Positions 9,397-17,545 of a stretch of DNA of 64,000 nt are shown here, piece after piece. This stretch comes from Nitrobium sp046350935. Lineage in GTDB: Bacteria > Nitrospirota > Thermodesulfovibrionia > Thermodesulfovibrionales > Dissulfurispiraceae. A program made the translations under genes and the position numbers. The stretch spans positions 1 to 64,000 of the forward strand of contig JAXLZK010000001.1 of the NCBI GenBank assembly GCA_046350935.1, given 5' to 3'. Within the stretch, counting starts at the first letter, position 1. The number at the start of each line of letters is the position of its first letter. Below the pieces are notes generated by a model. That model had not been told where the DNA came from, did not search any database, and was given only the letters and a program-made list of their open reading frames with translations.

Positions 9397-10602
9397 ATGC
9401 ACACCGGACGTGAAGAGGAGAGATACCGCCTGCTCATTGCAGAGGGGGCGATGACCGAAGGGGAGATGCGGGCTGCGGCGGACTCAGCGGCTGCACGGCG
9501 TCTCTCGCTTGAGCAGGTCCTCCTGCGGGAGTATGCAGTACCCCGGCAGATCCTGCTGCGCGCCTTTTCTGAGTACTACGGCTGTCCCTTCATCGAATAT
9601 GACGAACGGCTGCCCGTTCCGGGGGAGCTGCTGAAAGGGCTGGATGGGGAGAGGCTCTCCCTGAGCCGCTGGTTTCCCGTGATCCGGGAGGGGGATGTCG
9701 TGGTGATCGCTGCAAACGACCCGGGAGACCCCGCGCTTGCCGACGAAGTGCGCCGGTATATCGGTGCGGGAACCTACCTCTTCAGGGTGGCCCTGGAGGA
9801 GGATATCCGGTGGTTTATCCAGGATTTCCTGCATGCAAAGCCGGGCTCCCTCATCGGCACGGAAAGGACGGGTCTGGCTTTCTGGCGCACTACGATGGCC
9901 CAGTGGAGGACCAGGCTTGCCTGCTACCGGAACGATCTTGCGAAGAGCAGGACGGATCTTGCCGTGCTCCGCTGGGGGCTCGGGTTGATCACCCTCGCGG
10001 GCGCTTCGATGCGCACCCACGCTTCGCCTCCGTCTCTGTATGTGGTGCTGCTCCTGGCCGGCCTTTCCCTCTCCGTATACGGGACAGCTGGATACCTGAA
10101 GATACGCAGGACCCGGATGTATCCCCCCGGACCCCAGACCCTTGTGGAAGTGACCGCGGCGAGCATGTATTTCCTTGAGGAGTATCATTGCATCGAGGGG
10201 ACGGGCGTCCCGGCAACGACGAAGGGGACGATGCTCGCCCGCCTCGGGGATTTTCTTGTGTCCTACTGCACCATCCTCTATCCCTCCCCAGCCAGCAAGG
10301 AGCGCACGCAGCTTGCCCGAGAGAGGAACGTCCTGGCGGCGCAGAGGACCGTTGCCGCGTGTTACCGTACGCTGTATGCGCGCGCACGGACAGGACTCGC
10401 TTTTCTCCGCACCGGTGTCTCGTTCGCGAGCCTGGGGATCGGGTTCATGGGCTATTTCGGCTTCCGTCTCAGCGTTGCCACCCTGTTCGATTCCCTGCTG
10501 GTGGCCACCGGGGTGCTCCTCGCGGCAGACGGGATGAGATGGTATATGCCGGCACGGCGTGAGCAGGCGGAGCTGCCGCGCTGCCCAGTGCCGGTCGAGT
10601 GA
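9397..10602 (+). CDS. GspE N-terminal (MshEN-like) domain fused to two DUF202 membrane units
   Basis: A 401-residue paralogue of the gene before the gap. The N-terminal region (about 15-145) again resembles the MshEN/T2SSE-N fold (YAVPRQILLRAFSEYYGCPFIEYDE, then VVVIAANDPGDPALADEVRRYIG). Two DUF202 units follow, about 155-250 and 305-390, with the same LAxxRT heptad ladder (ERTGLAFWRTTMAQWRT; RARTGLAFLRTGVSF) leading into hydrophobic helices. The first unit is divergent in its membrane part. The ATG at 9397 follows GGAGAGGAGAG. The stop TGA overlaps the ATG of the histidine kinase gene, implying translational coupling and a shared pathway. Confidence 0.8.
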   Translation: MHTGREEERYRLLIAEGAMTEGEMRAAADSAAARRLSLEQVLLREYAVPRQILLRAFSEYYGCPFIEYDERLPVPGELLKGLDGERLSLSRWFPVIREGDVVVIAANDPGDPALADEVRRYIGAGTYLFRVALEEDIRWFIQDFLHAKPGSLIGTERTGLAFWRTTMAQWRTRLACYRNDLAKSRTDLAVLRWGLGLITLAGASMRTHASPPSLYVVLLLAGLSLSVYGTAGYLKIRRTRMYPPGPQTLVEVTAASMYFLEEYHCIEGTGVPATTKGTMLARLGDFLVSYCTILYPSPASKERTQLARERNVLAAQRTVAACYRTLYARARTGLAFLRTGVSFASLGIGFMGYFGFRLSVATLFDSLLVATGVLLAADGMRWYMPARREQAELPRCPVPVE

Positions 10603-12008
10603 TGGTTCTCATGAAGATAGAGAGCAAGATCATCCTTTCCACTACATTCAACATCGGACTCCTCCTCCTGGTGGGCGTTTTCGCGATACAGAATTTGAAT
10701 CTCATGCTTACAAAGCTCCGTTTCGTGGAGATCGCGGACGACCTGAACGCCTCCTTTCTCGAGATGCGGCTTTCGGAAAAGAATTACTTCCTGTATCGCG
10801 ATGAGACCGCCCTTGCCGACATCAGGGAGAAGATAGAGAGCACCCTGCAGTCCATCGATCTTGCCCACAAGGACATCACCCGGGCAGTGGGTGAAGAGAA
10901 CCTTGCGACGTTGAAGACATACCTCGGCAATTACGGGAAGATCGTCGGGGAGGTGAGGAGCAGCCCTCCCGGCGATATGCGGCTGGAGAGCCGCTTCAGG
11001 GCAGAGGGAAAGAAGCTGAGGGAATTTTCCCGTACTATCGCCCGGCTCGAACGCAAGGGAGTGAACGATATCATCTCCCGCTCGAAGAATGCGCTCCTCT
11101 ATTCGTTCCTCGCGATTCTCTTTACCGCCATCCTGGTGAGCCACTTTCTTTCGCAGAAGATCCTGCGCTCGCTGCGGGGCATCGAGAGGCAGGCACAATC
11201 CATATCCCAGGGAAATTTCGAAAAAATCGGGGGGGTGATCCCCAACGACGAGTTCGGGACGGTGATGACCGCCATTAATTCCATGGCTGAAGAGCTGCAG
11301 AACCGGGAAGAGGAGCTCATCCAGTCCAGGAAGCTCGCCTCCCTGGGCATTCTCACCGCAGGGGTGGCCCACGAGCTGACCAACCCCCTGAACAATATCT
11401 CGATGGTAGCGCAGAATTACCGGGAGCTCTACGATTCCCTGAGCAGGGAGACCAGGCTGTCCCTGATGAGCACGGTGGAAGGGGAGGCGCAGAGAATAGA
11501 GGAGATCGTGAAGAACCTGCTCGATTTCTCCCGGCCGAAAGATACGAAGCGCGAGCCGAGGGACATCAACGACACGGTTAGGAATGCCCTGACCCTGATG
11601 CAGAACACCCTCCATATCTCCAACATCGGCGTGGAGCTGCAGCTTGTCAGCGGCCTGCCCCCCGTCCTTATCGATGAGCACCAGATCCAGCAGGTGCTCG
11701 TGAATCTCATGGTGAACGCCGTCCAGGCGATGGAGCCCGGAGGCTCCCTCTTCATCGGAACGGGACCCGGCAGAAGCGGGGATGCGGTGCGGATCGAGGT
11801 GAGGGATACGGGAAAGGGGATTCCCGCCGAATTCCTGCCCCATATCTTCGATCCTTTCTTCAGCACGAAAGGAGTGGGGGGGACGGGGCTCGGATTGTCG
11901 GTCAGTTACGGGATCATAAAAAACCACAAGGGAACGATCAAGGCGGAAAGCACGGTCGGCTCGGGAACCACCTTTTTTATCGAGCTGCCGGTGCCCCCTG
12001 CTATATAA
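10602..12008 (+). CDS. membrane sensor histidine kinase
   Basis: A 468-residue kinase. A first transmembrane helix (about 10-28) precedes an alpha-helical periplasmic sensor of about 150 residues, probably a four-helix bundle, then a second helix (about 165-185) and a HAMP linker. The catalytic part is complete: H-box GVAHELTNPLNNI with His257, N-box NLMVNAVQAM, G1 DTGKGIP, F-box PFFSTK and G2 GTGLGLS. There is no PAS domain. The ATG overlaps the upstream stop (TGATG); a second possible start lies nine bases later. A response regulator begins eight bases after the stop and is the obvious partner. Confidence 0.92.
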   Translation: MVLMKIESKIILSTTFNIGLLLLVGVFAIQNLNLMLTKLRFVEIADDLNASFLEMRLSEKNYFLYRDETALADIREKIESTLQSIDLAHKDITRAVGEENLATLKTYLGNYGKIVGEVRSSPPGDMRLESRFRAEGKKLREFSRTIARLERKGVNDIISRSKNALLYSFLAILFTAILVSHFLSQKILRSLRGIERQAQSISQGNFEKIGGVIPNDEFGTVMTAINSMAEELQNREEELIQSRKLASLGILTAGVAHELTNPLNNISMVAQNYRELYDSLSRETRLSLMSTVEGEAQRIEEIVKNLLDFSRPKDTKREPRDINDTVRNALTLMQNTLHISNIGVELQLVSGLPPVLIDEHQIQQVLVNLMVNAVQAMEPGGSLFIGTGPGRSGDAVRIEVRDTGKGIPAEFLPHIFDPFFSTKGVGGTGLGLSVSYGIIKNHKGTIKAESTVGSGTTFFIELPVPPAI

Positions 12009-12015
12009 AGGAGGA

Positions 12016-12390
12016 ATGATGGATACGCGCAGGATTATGATCATCGACGACGAAAGGATTGTCGGCGATATGGCGAAAATGGCCCTCGAACAGGACGGGT
12101 ACGCAGTGGAGACCTTCCTGAACGGTGAGGCGGCGCTGGCACGGATGAGGGAGACCCGTTTCGACGTCGTAGTGACCGACCTCAAGATGAAGGGAATAGA
12201 CGGAATGGTGGTGCTCAGGACGGTTAAGGAGCACTATCCTGAAACAAAGGTGATCATGATCACGGCTTTTGCCAATCTCGACACCGCCATCGAGGCCCTC
12301 CGGGGAGACGTGTTCGACTTCTTCCCCAAGCCCGTCAGGATCAAGGAGCTGAAGGCCTCCATCGCGCGCGCGCTGAACAGGCAGGGATGA
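12016..12390 (+). CDS. single-domain response regulator (CheY-like receiver)
   Basis: A 124-residue receiver with no output domain. The acidic pocket D11-D12-E13, phospho-acceptor D55 (VVTDLKM), T83 (MITAF) and K105 (FPKPV) are all present, so phosphorylation is expected. The ribosome site AAAGGAGG precedes two adjacent ATGs (12016 and 12019). The stop overlaps the start of the downstream PEP-synthase-like gene by four bases (ATGA). Without a DNA-binding domain it should act by protein contact, perhaps on the neighbouring phosphotransferase-like protein; that target is inference. Confidence 0.93.
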   Translation: MMDTRRIMIIDDERIVGDMAKMALEQDGYAVETFLNGEAALARMRETRFDVVVTDLKMKGIDGMVVLRTVKEHYPETKVIMITAFANLDTAIEALRGDVFDFFPKPVRIKELKASIARALNRQG

Positions 12391-15023
12391 AAAAGCTGTC
12401 ACGGTCGATCGCCTCGCTGCTCAGGGGGAGGGCGCCTTTCGTGAGGAGAAAGGCTGCCGCACCGGTGCCCTTTGCCGTTCTGTTCGACCGCTTCCGTGAG
12501 CTTCTCGGGAAGCATAACCGGGCGATGGAGTGCATCGCGGATATGGGGGAGAAGCTGGGGGGAGACTACCTATTCGACATCACGTACTTGAGGGATGCCT
12601 ATGCGGAGCTGTCCGGGAACATGACGGCTGCCCTGTCCGGGTTCGACGGCATCACGCAGGGCAGGTATGCGCGGCTCAGGGAGGTCTTCCAGTCCATCGA
12701 CAGCGAAATAAGGCGGCATCTCTATCATACCGCCTCCTCCACGGGGCATCCGGTCCTTTTCTATGGGAATATCCGCGGGGACGCACTCCATGAGGTCGGC
12801 GGCAAGAACGCCTTTCTCGCCGAGGTGAAAAAAGGAACGGAGCTCAGGGTCCCCGACGGTTTTGCCTTTACGGTACATGCCTACGACGCGTTTGTCCGGC
12901 ATAACGGGCTCGCCGGCAGGATCGCACGGCTGGAGGAGGATGCTCACCGGGAAGAGACACTGCAGGAAATACGGGAGACGATCAGGGGCGGCGAGTTGCC
13001 GCCGGGAGTGGGTGCTGCGCTGAATACCGCACTGGACAGGCTGGGGAATACCTGTAGGGAGACATTCTTCCTTGCAGTCCGGAGCAGCGCTGAAGAGGAG
13101 GACGGGGAGCTCTCCTTTGCCGGACAGTTCGAGACGGTGCTGAACGTACCCCCGGAGAGCGGGGCGGTGCAGGAGGCGTACAAGCGGGTCGTTGCCGGGA
13201 TGTTCTCTCCGAAAGCACTCGGGTACCTGCGGCAGACGGGCGGGGCCGCCGGGAAAATGAGGATGGCGGTGGGCTGCCTGCGCATGGTGGAGGCGGTATC
13301 CAGCGGGGTAGCGTACTCGACGGGCCCCCGTGGAGAGGAGAGGGTCCTGATCACCGCCGGTTGGGGATTGGGGAAGTCCGTTGTCGAGGGGCAGATCGAT
13401 GCGGACTTCTATGCGGCGTCAAAAGAGGACGGACATGCGGTCCTCGAAAGGAGGGTCGGAAGGAAGGAAACGCGCGTGACGGGCTGCGCGGGGGGAGGGG
13501 TATGCACGGAGGCCGTCCCTGCCGGGCTTGCAGCACAGGAGGCGCTGACGCGGGAGCAGGTTCATGAGCTCGTCGAAGCGGCGCTGCTCCTCGAAAGGCA
13601 CTTCAGGGGGCCTCAGGACATCGAATGGGCCTTTGGGAAGGATGGCCTGCTGTATATTCTGCAGGCGAGGCCGCTCCGGATTGTCAGGGCCGATCCTTCG
13701 GCAGTTCCTTCTGCCGGCGAGTATCCGGGCGGTCAGGCCGACAGCCAGATCAGCCCTCCGGCTATACCTGGGGCCAGACCTTTGGACATACCTCGGACGA
13801 AAGAGGCGGCGAGACTCAGGGGAGTGAGTGTGCAGAGGGGAGCCGGTGCGGGCAGGGTCTTTGTCCTCAGGCAGATAGACGACCTGGACACCCTGCCCCG
13901 GGGAGCCGTCCTCGTGGCGCGGAACGACTCCTCCCACTTCATCCGGGCGATGCCGTACGTATCCGCCATCATCACCGACGTGGGAAGCACGACGAGCCAC
14001 ATGGCCTCCCTCTGCAGGGAATTCAGGGTGCCGGCCCTGGTGAATACCGGCACGGCGACGCGGACGCTCGCACACGGCCGGGAGGTGACCGTGCAGGTGG
14101 ACGACGGGGGAACGGCCCTTGTGTATGAAGGGCGCGTCCGGGAAGTCCTCGGCCATGCCGCGGCCGCCTTGCCGCGCATGGACGACCTCCACGAATTCCG
14201 CCGGAAGAGATACGTCGTGCGCTATATCTCTCCGCTGAACCTCATCGACCCGCTGCAGGATGATTTTACCCCGGAGGGCTGCAGGACGCTGCACGACATT
14301 CTGCGGTTCATTCATGAGAAGTCGGTGGTGCACCTTGTGGAGAGCGCACGGAGCAGTCGGAACGAGAGGGCTGCGGTAAAGCTGGAGCTTTCCGTGCCCG
14401 CGGGGATCGTGGCGATCGACATCGGGGGGGGCCTGTCTCCGGACGTACGGAAGGGGAAGGCATCTTTCGGGCAGGTCACTTCCCACCCCTTACGGGCGTT
14501 CCTCCAGGGAGTGCTGCATCCGGGGGCCTGGCGTGCCGATGCGGTCTCCCTGAAAGCGGGCGACTTTTTCTCGAGCATGATGAGAATGCCGGACATCGTT
14601 TCCGATCCCGCGTACTGCGCCGGATACAATCTTGCCGTCATCTCGCGCGACTATATGAATGTGAGCCTCCACCTCGGATACCACTATACCACCATCGACT
14701 GCTACTGCGGCGCGAATACGAGGAACAATCACCTCTACTTCCGCTTTTCCGGGGGGGCCACCGACAGGGTCAAACGGGAGCGGAGGGTCCGGCTCATCGC
14801 GTCCGTTCTCAAGGAATACGGCTTCTCCCTGGTGATGAAGGAGGATCTTCTTATCGCGCGGCTCTCGAATGCCGGACAGAACGAGATGGAGCAGACCCTC
14901 ACCGCCCTGGGAAAGCTTACCGCCTATACACGGCAACTCGATGCCGTGCTCCACGACGACGGCGCAGTCGAGCGCCACGCAGAGGCCTTTTTGAGGGGAG
15001 AGGAAGGGAGCGCGCGGTCGTGA
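12387..15023 (+). CDS. PEP-synthase-like protein with PPDK-N and phosphohistidine domains but a different C-terminus
   Basis: An 878-residue protein. After a helical N-terminus, residues about 125-445 form a PEP/pyruvate-dikinase ATP-grasp domain (GGKNAFLAEV; AVRSSAEEEDGELSFAGQFETV). Residues about 485-590 form the mobile phosphohistidine domain, with GSTTSHMASLCREF carrying the catalytic His538. The PEP/pyruvate TIM barrel is absent. Instead about 280 residues follow with CRTLHDILRFIHEKSVVHL and YHYTTIDCYCGANTRNNHLYFRF. It may transfer phosphate from ATP through His538 to an unknown acceptor; it should not be called phosphoenolpyruvate synthase. Its start is coupled to the response regulator stop, suggesting regulated phosphotransfer. 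Confidence 0.85.
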   Translation: MKKLSRSIASLLRGRAPFVRRKAAAPVPFAVLFDRFRELLGKHNRAMECIADMGEKLGGDYLFDITYLRDAYAELSGNMTAALSGFDGITQGRYARLREVFQSIDSEIRRHLYHTASSTGHPVLFYGNIRGDALHEVGGKNAFLAEVKKGTELRVPDGFAFTVHAYDAFVRHNGLAGRIARLEEDAHREETLQEIRETIRGGELPPGVGAALNTALDRLGNTCRETFFLAVRSSAEEEDGELSFAGQFETVLNVPPESGAVQEAYKRVVAGMFSPKALGYLRQTGGAAGKMRMAVGCLRMVEAVSSGVAYSTGPRGEERVLITAGWGLGKSVVEGQIDADFYAASKEDGHAVLERRVGRKETRVTGCAGGGVCTEAVPAGLAAQEALTREQVHELVEAALLLERHFRGPQDIEWAFGKDGLLYILQARPLRIVRADPSAVPSAGEYPGGQADSQISPPAIPGARPLDIPRTKEAARLRGVSVQRGAGAGRVFVLRQIDDLDTLPRGAVLVARNDSSHFIRAMPYVSAIITDVGSTTSHMASLCREFRVPALVNTGTATRTLAHGREVTVQVDDGGTALVYEGRVREVLGHAAAALPRMDDLHEFRRKRYVVRYISPLNLIDPLQDDFTPEGCRTLHDILRFIHEKSVVHLVESARSSRNERAAVKLELSVPAGIVAIDIGGGLSPDVRKGKASFGQVTSHPLRAFLQGVLHPGAWRADAVSLKAGDFFSSMMRMPDIVSDPAYCAGYNLAVISRDYMNVSLHLGYHYTTIDCYCGANTRNNHLYFRFSGGATDRVKRERRVRLIASVLKEYGFSLVMKEDLLIARLSNAGQNEMEQTLTALGKLTAYTRQLDAVLHDDGAVERHAEAFLRGEEGSARS

Positions 15024-15068
15024 GAACGCGCAGCATCACGATGTCAGCCCCTCTTCCTCTTCATCTGT

Positions 15069-15707
15069 TCAGCCGATCCATACGGTCTTCCCGAAATCCT
15101 TGATCCCTTCCACAATATGGTACGAGGTGCCCCGGTAGCCCACCTTCAACTCTTTTTCGAGGCCGTAGTGCTGCAGGCAGGTGCCGCAGGAGAATATCTC
15201 GACTCCCGCGTCCGCGAGATCTTTCAGGATCGGAACCATCTCCTCGTCGGTGGTGGCGAGCTTTACCGCCGCATTGAGGAGAAAGATGGTATGGGGGGTC
15301 TCCTTCGTCGCTCTCATGGTTTCAAGAAAACCCTTCATGAGCACTCTTCCCAATGCCTCGTCTTTCCCCAGCGTGTCCGAGCCGACGATGAGCAGGAGGT
15401 CCTTTTCTTTCCCCCCGGACTCGCCGGCGGCTTCCGCTGCGACGGGTTCCGGAGATTTCCGTCCCTGCGCCGTTTCCACCGCAGGCGCCTCGCATGGATA
15501 TCCCTTCACGATCCTCACTTCCCAATGCCCGTTCACCCGCAACGCCTCAGAGTAAAAGCCGTTTTTGGCCGCAAAACGGGTGATATTCTTCACCGATGCC
15601 TCATTATCGACAAGTATCGTGACCGTCCCTTCTTCTATCCCCGACAGGGCCTCTTCGGCCATAATGACAGGCCGGGGGCAGCCGAGTCCTCTCGCATCAA
15701 CATTCAT
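15069..15707 (-). CDS. yedF: YedF family: TusA domain plus DsrE domain
   Basis: A 212-residue cytoplasmic protein. The N-terminal TusA-like sulfur-carrier domain has DARGLGCPRPV with the acceptor Cys10. A Pro/Glu/Ala-rich linker leads to a DsrE-like domain (LLLIVGSDTLGKDEALG) with CGTC near the end. This architecture is the sulfurtransferase-like selenium-metabolism protein YedF (TIGR03527), which tracks with selenium use. That matters because two neighbouring genes carry in-frame TGA codons. I chose the ATG at 15707, which starts directly at the TusA domain and has GAGAGG upstream; a further in-frame ATG at 15752 is poorly placed. It is divergent from the ArsR gene. Confidence 0.9.
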   Translation of the reverse strand: MNVDARGLGCPRPVIMAEEALSGIEEGTVTILVDNEASVKNITRFAAKNGFYSEALRVNGHWEVRIVKGYPCEAPAVETAQGRKSPEPVAAEAAGESGGKEKDLLLIVGSDTLGKDEALGRVLMKGFLETMRATKETPHTIFLLNAAVKLATTDEEMVPILKDLADAGVEIFSCGTCLQHYGLEKELKVGYRGTSYHIVEGIKDFGKTVWIG

Positions 15708-15932
15708 TATTTTTCCTCTCACCGGATGCGCTGTCCATCCAGTTGGCTGCATTGTTTTCTCAGCTGGTGTTCCTCCTTAAAAATAACTGTTCAGACGGCG
15801 GAGTTTCCAATAGCTAATTCCAATAGAGCCAAGCCAATGGATAGTCTTTTTCTATTTCTTGGCATTCTCGGCAGAGCTCACTAAAAAATTATTAATTATA
15901 TCAAAGGCATACATTTCAGACATCCCTTTTGC

Positions 15933-15961
15933 TTGACAAAACATGCAAGCATCCTTATATT
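15933..15961 (+). promoter_or_regulatory. sigma-70 promoter of the arsR-dsrE operon
   Basis: TTGACA at 15933-15938, a 17-base spacer, then TATATT at 15956-15961, 31 bases before the GTG of the ArsR gene. The spacer contains the near-palindrome ATGCAAGCAT, a plausible operator for the regulator encoded next, which would make the operon autoregulated. Confidence 0.75.
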
Positions 15962-15991
15962 TCAATGTAAGAATGTGTACGAGGAGGAGCG

Positions 15992-16333
15992 GTGCGGCCC
16001 CTGGGAAAGAAGATCGAATTATTGAGGACCATTGCTCACCCCATCAGGATACAGATCCTCGACGAGCTCACGAAGGGGGTAAAATGCGTCAGTGATTTCG
16101 AGGATTTCTTCGAGATAAGCCAGCCCAATATCTCGCAGCACCTCTCGCTTCTCAGAAGGCATGAGATTATCGATTACTACGTGGATGGAAGACTCAGGTG
16201 TTACTTCCTGAAGGACGCGATTATCCCCGACCTTATCAAGCTTCTCAAAAATGATTACGAGGAGGAATTGCCGTCGCCGGCGTGCTGCCCGGTGACGAAG
16301 AAGGGAGTCTATCCGGGAAACAGAAGGCGTTGA
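15992..16333 (+). CDS. ArsR/SmtB-type winged-helix regulator
   Basis: A 113-residue winged-helix repressor with a GTG start after GAGGAGGAG. The recognition helix reads ISQPNISQHLSLLRRHEI. Cys32 lies in VKCVSDFEDFF, the position of the metal- or thiol-sensing cysteine in many ArsR proteins, and Cys98-Cys99 lie in the tail. A Cys pair linking these regions is how persulfide sensors of the SqrR/BigR type work. With sulfur-relay genes and an SQR-like enzyme downstream, sulfide or persulfide sensing is the best guess, though a metal ligand is not excluded. It heads the dsrE/F/H operon. Confidence 0.88.
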   Translation: MRPLGKKIELLRTIAHPIRIQILDELTKGVKCVSDFEDFFEISQPNISQHLSLLRRHEIIDYYVDGRLRCYFLKDAIIPDLIKLLKNDYEEELPSPACCPVTKKGVYPGNRRR

Positions 16334-16409
16334 TGAAAACACTCAAATACTCATCATATAAAACGTGCTTCAGAGTAGTTACTCTTTGAAAGGGAGAGGA
16401 GGAGAGACA

Positions 16410-16766
16410 ATGGCGAAGACGTTTACCCTGTATGTATCGACATCACCGTATTCGTACGAGAACACTCTCACCGCAGTCAGGATCGTCGAAACCGCGCTGC
16501 AGAAAGGACACGCGGTCAATCTCATCGCCTCCGGGGATGGGGTCTACTGCTTCCTGAAGGGGCAGAAGGCGAAGGGCATCACCAATGCGGGGGAAAAGTT
16601 TGCGGAACTTATCCAGAAAGGCCTGAAGGTGTACCTCTGAGGGGGGTGCATGAACTTTCGCCGGGCGGCGAAGGACGATTATCTGGACGGTGCCGAGCAG
16701 GGCTCCCTCAAGGGTCTTTTCAAGACAACAGGGGAAACGGATATCTGGCTGAACCTGGGCGCCTGA
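16410..16766 (+). CDS. DsrE-like sulfur-relay protein, probable selenoprotein (Sec77)
   Basis: Starts MAKTFTLYVSTSPYSYENTL after GGAGAGGAGGAGAG. The frame meets a TGA at 16638-16640, then continues in the same frame for 41 codons to a TGA at 16764-16766. The junction reads KVYL-U-GGC-MNFRRAAKDDYLDG; DsrE relatives have Cys at this place in a CGxC motif. Reading TGA as selenocysteine gives a 118-residue protein with a U77-x-x-C80 redox pair and a complete DsrE fold; stopping at 76 would remove the last third. A SECIS-like hairpin lies at 16655-16674. DsrE-like selenoproteins have been described in other bacteria. A TGC-to-TGA base error is the alternative. Confidence 0.82.
16655..16674 (+). 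promoter_or_regulatory. SECIS-like hairpin after the in-frame TGA
   Basis: CTTTCGCC (16655-16662) pairs over all eight bases with GGCGAAGG (16667-16674), one pair being U-G, around a loop GGGC that starts with G. There are 22 bases between the TGA and the loop. This fits the general bacterial SECIS pattern: a short stem, a loop with an early G, and about 16-37 bases from the UGA. Confidence 0.65.
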
Positions 16767-16823
16767 GCAGAGAATGAAAGACCGGGGCTACTGAAAACGG
16801 AAATTTCCGGAGGAGAGAATACG

Positions 16824-17177
16824 ATGGGAAAAATTACCATTCTTCTGAAACGGTCTCCCTATGGGGATATCAATGCAGCGGAGGCGGTACGGCATGCCAT
16901 GGGCGGTGCGGCGGGCGAGCTGAAAGTTGATATTGTGTTGACCGACGGCGGAGTGCTTCTTGCCAGGAAGGGGCAGGACGATACCGGTACCGGGTTCACC
17001 AACCTCGGAGCCGCCCTGAAGGACTGCCTCGATATGGGGGTGGCGGTCTATGCGGACAAGCCTTCGATGCGGGAGCACCGCCTTGAGGCGGTGGATATGG
17101 TCGAGGGAGTAGCAGTATCGGGCAGCAGCGAGATCGCCGAGATCATAAAAGAGGCGGCGACCGTGATGATATTTTAA
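16824..17177 (+). CDS. DsrF/TusC-like sulfur-relay protein
   Basis: A 117-residue DsrE/F-fold protein starting MGKITILLKRSPYGDINAAEAVRHAMG, with GGAGGAGAG ahead of the ATG. The layout KVDIVLTDGGVLLARKGQDD and MGVAVYADKPSMREH follows the TusC/DsrF pattern. It lacks a conserved active cysteine apart from one at LKDCLDMG. It lies between the Sec-containing DsrE-like gene and a DsrH-like gene, so the three probably form a TusDCB/DsrEFH-like complex that passes persulfide sulfur. Confidence 0.85.
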   Translation: MGKITILLKRSPYGDINAAEAVRHAMGGAAGELKVDIVLTDGGVLLARKGQDDTGTGFTNLGAALKDCLDMGVAVYADKPSMREHRLEAVDMVEGVAVSGSSEIAEIIKEAATVMIF

Positions 17178-17189
17178 AAGGAGGTTCTG

Positions 17190-17471
17190 ATGCTGGTACT
17201 CGTCAAAAGCGCTCCCGATACGACGGACGGGAAGAGGGGAGTAAAATTGGCCAGGGATATGGCTGCCGATCTGGTCTTCCTCCAGAACGGAGTCTATTTC
17301 GCACAGAATGATGTGCTGGAGGGGTTCTGCGGGGCAGCATACGTCCTTGAGGAGGACTGCAGGTTGCGGGGCCTGGGAGAAGGCGACCTGGAGAGGGATA
17401 TCAAAAGGCTTGCCTATGAGGACTTTATCGATCTGATGAGCAATAATGACGGCGTGGTAGGAATGTTTTAG
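17190..17471 (+). CDS. DsrH/TusB-like sulfur-relay protein
   Basis: A 93-residue protein starting MLVLVKSAPDTTDGKRGVKLARDMAADLVFLQNGVYFAQ, 12 bases after the preceding stop, with AAAAGGAGG upstream. The short DsrH/TusB fold is recognisable; cysteines occur at FCGAAYVLEEDC. TusB is normally the smallest member of the three-part relay. A GGGTGTG-type hairpin begins exactly at the stop codon. Confidence 0.82.
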   Translation: MLVLVKSAPDTTDGKRGVKLARDMAADLVFLQNGVYFAQNDVLEGFCGAAYVLEEDCRLRGLGEGDLERDIKRLAYEDFIDLMSNNDGVVGMF

Positions 17472-17489
17472 GGTGTGTATGCACAGCCC
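17471..17489. repeat. GGGTGTG hairpin at the end of the dsrH-like gene
   Basis: GGGTGTG, loop TATG, then CACA-G-CCC: the same stem as the hairpins at 2954 and 35163 apart from one bulged G. It starts on the last base of the dsrH-like stop codon. There is no U-tract, so it may stabilise the 3' end or bind a protein rather than terminate. Confidence 0.5.
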
Positions 17490-17545
17490 GCAGGGCGCTT
17501 TTTGCATGGCGCCCAGTGGCTGTGTTGGAAACAGGGGAGGAAAGC

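Noticed and set aside
7605..10602. Type II secretion or pilus ATPase genes
   Set aside because: Only the N-terminal domain resembles GspE; there is no Walker A/B or ATPase core, and DUF202 units follow.
12387..15023. Phosphoenolpyruvate synthase
   Set aside because: The PEP/pyruvate-binding barrel is absent, so the full reaction is unlikely.
16638..16640. Premature stop making the dsrE-like gene a pseudogene
   Set aside because: The frame stays open and conserved after the TGA, the codon replaces a conserved Cys, and a SECIS-like hairpin follows.
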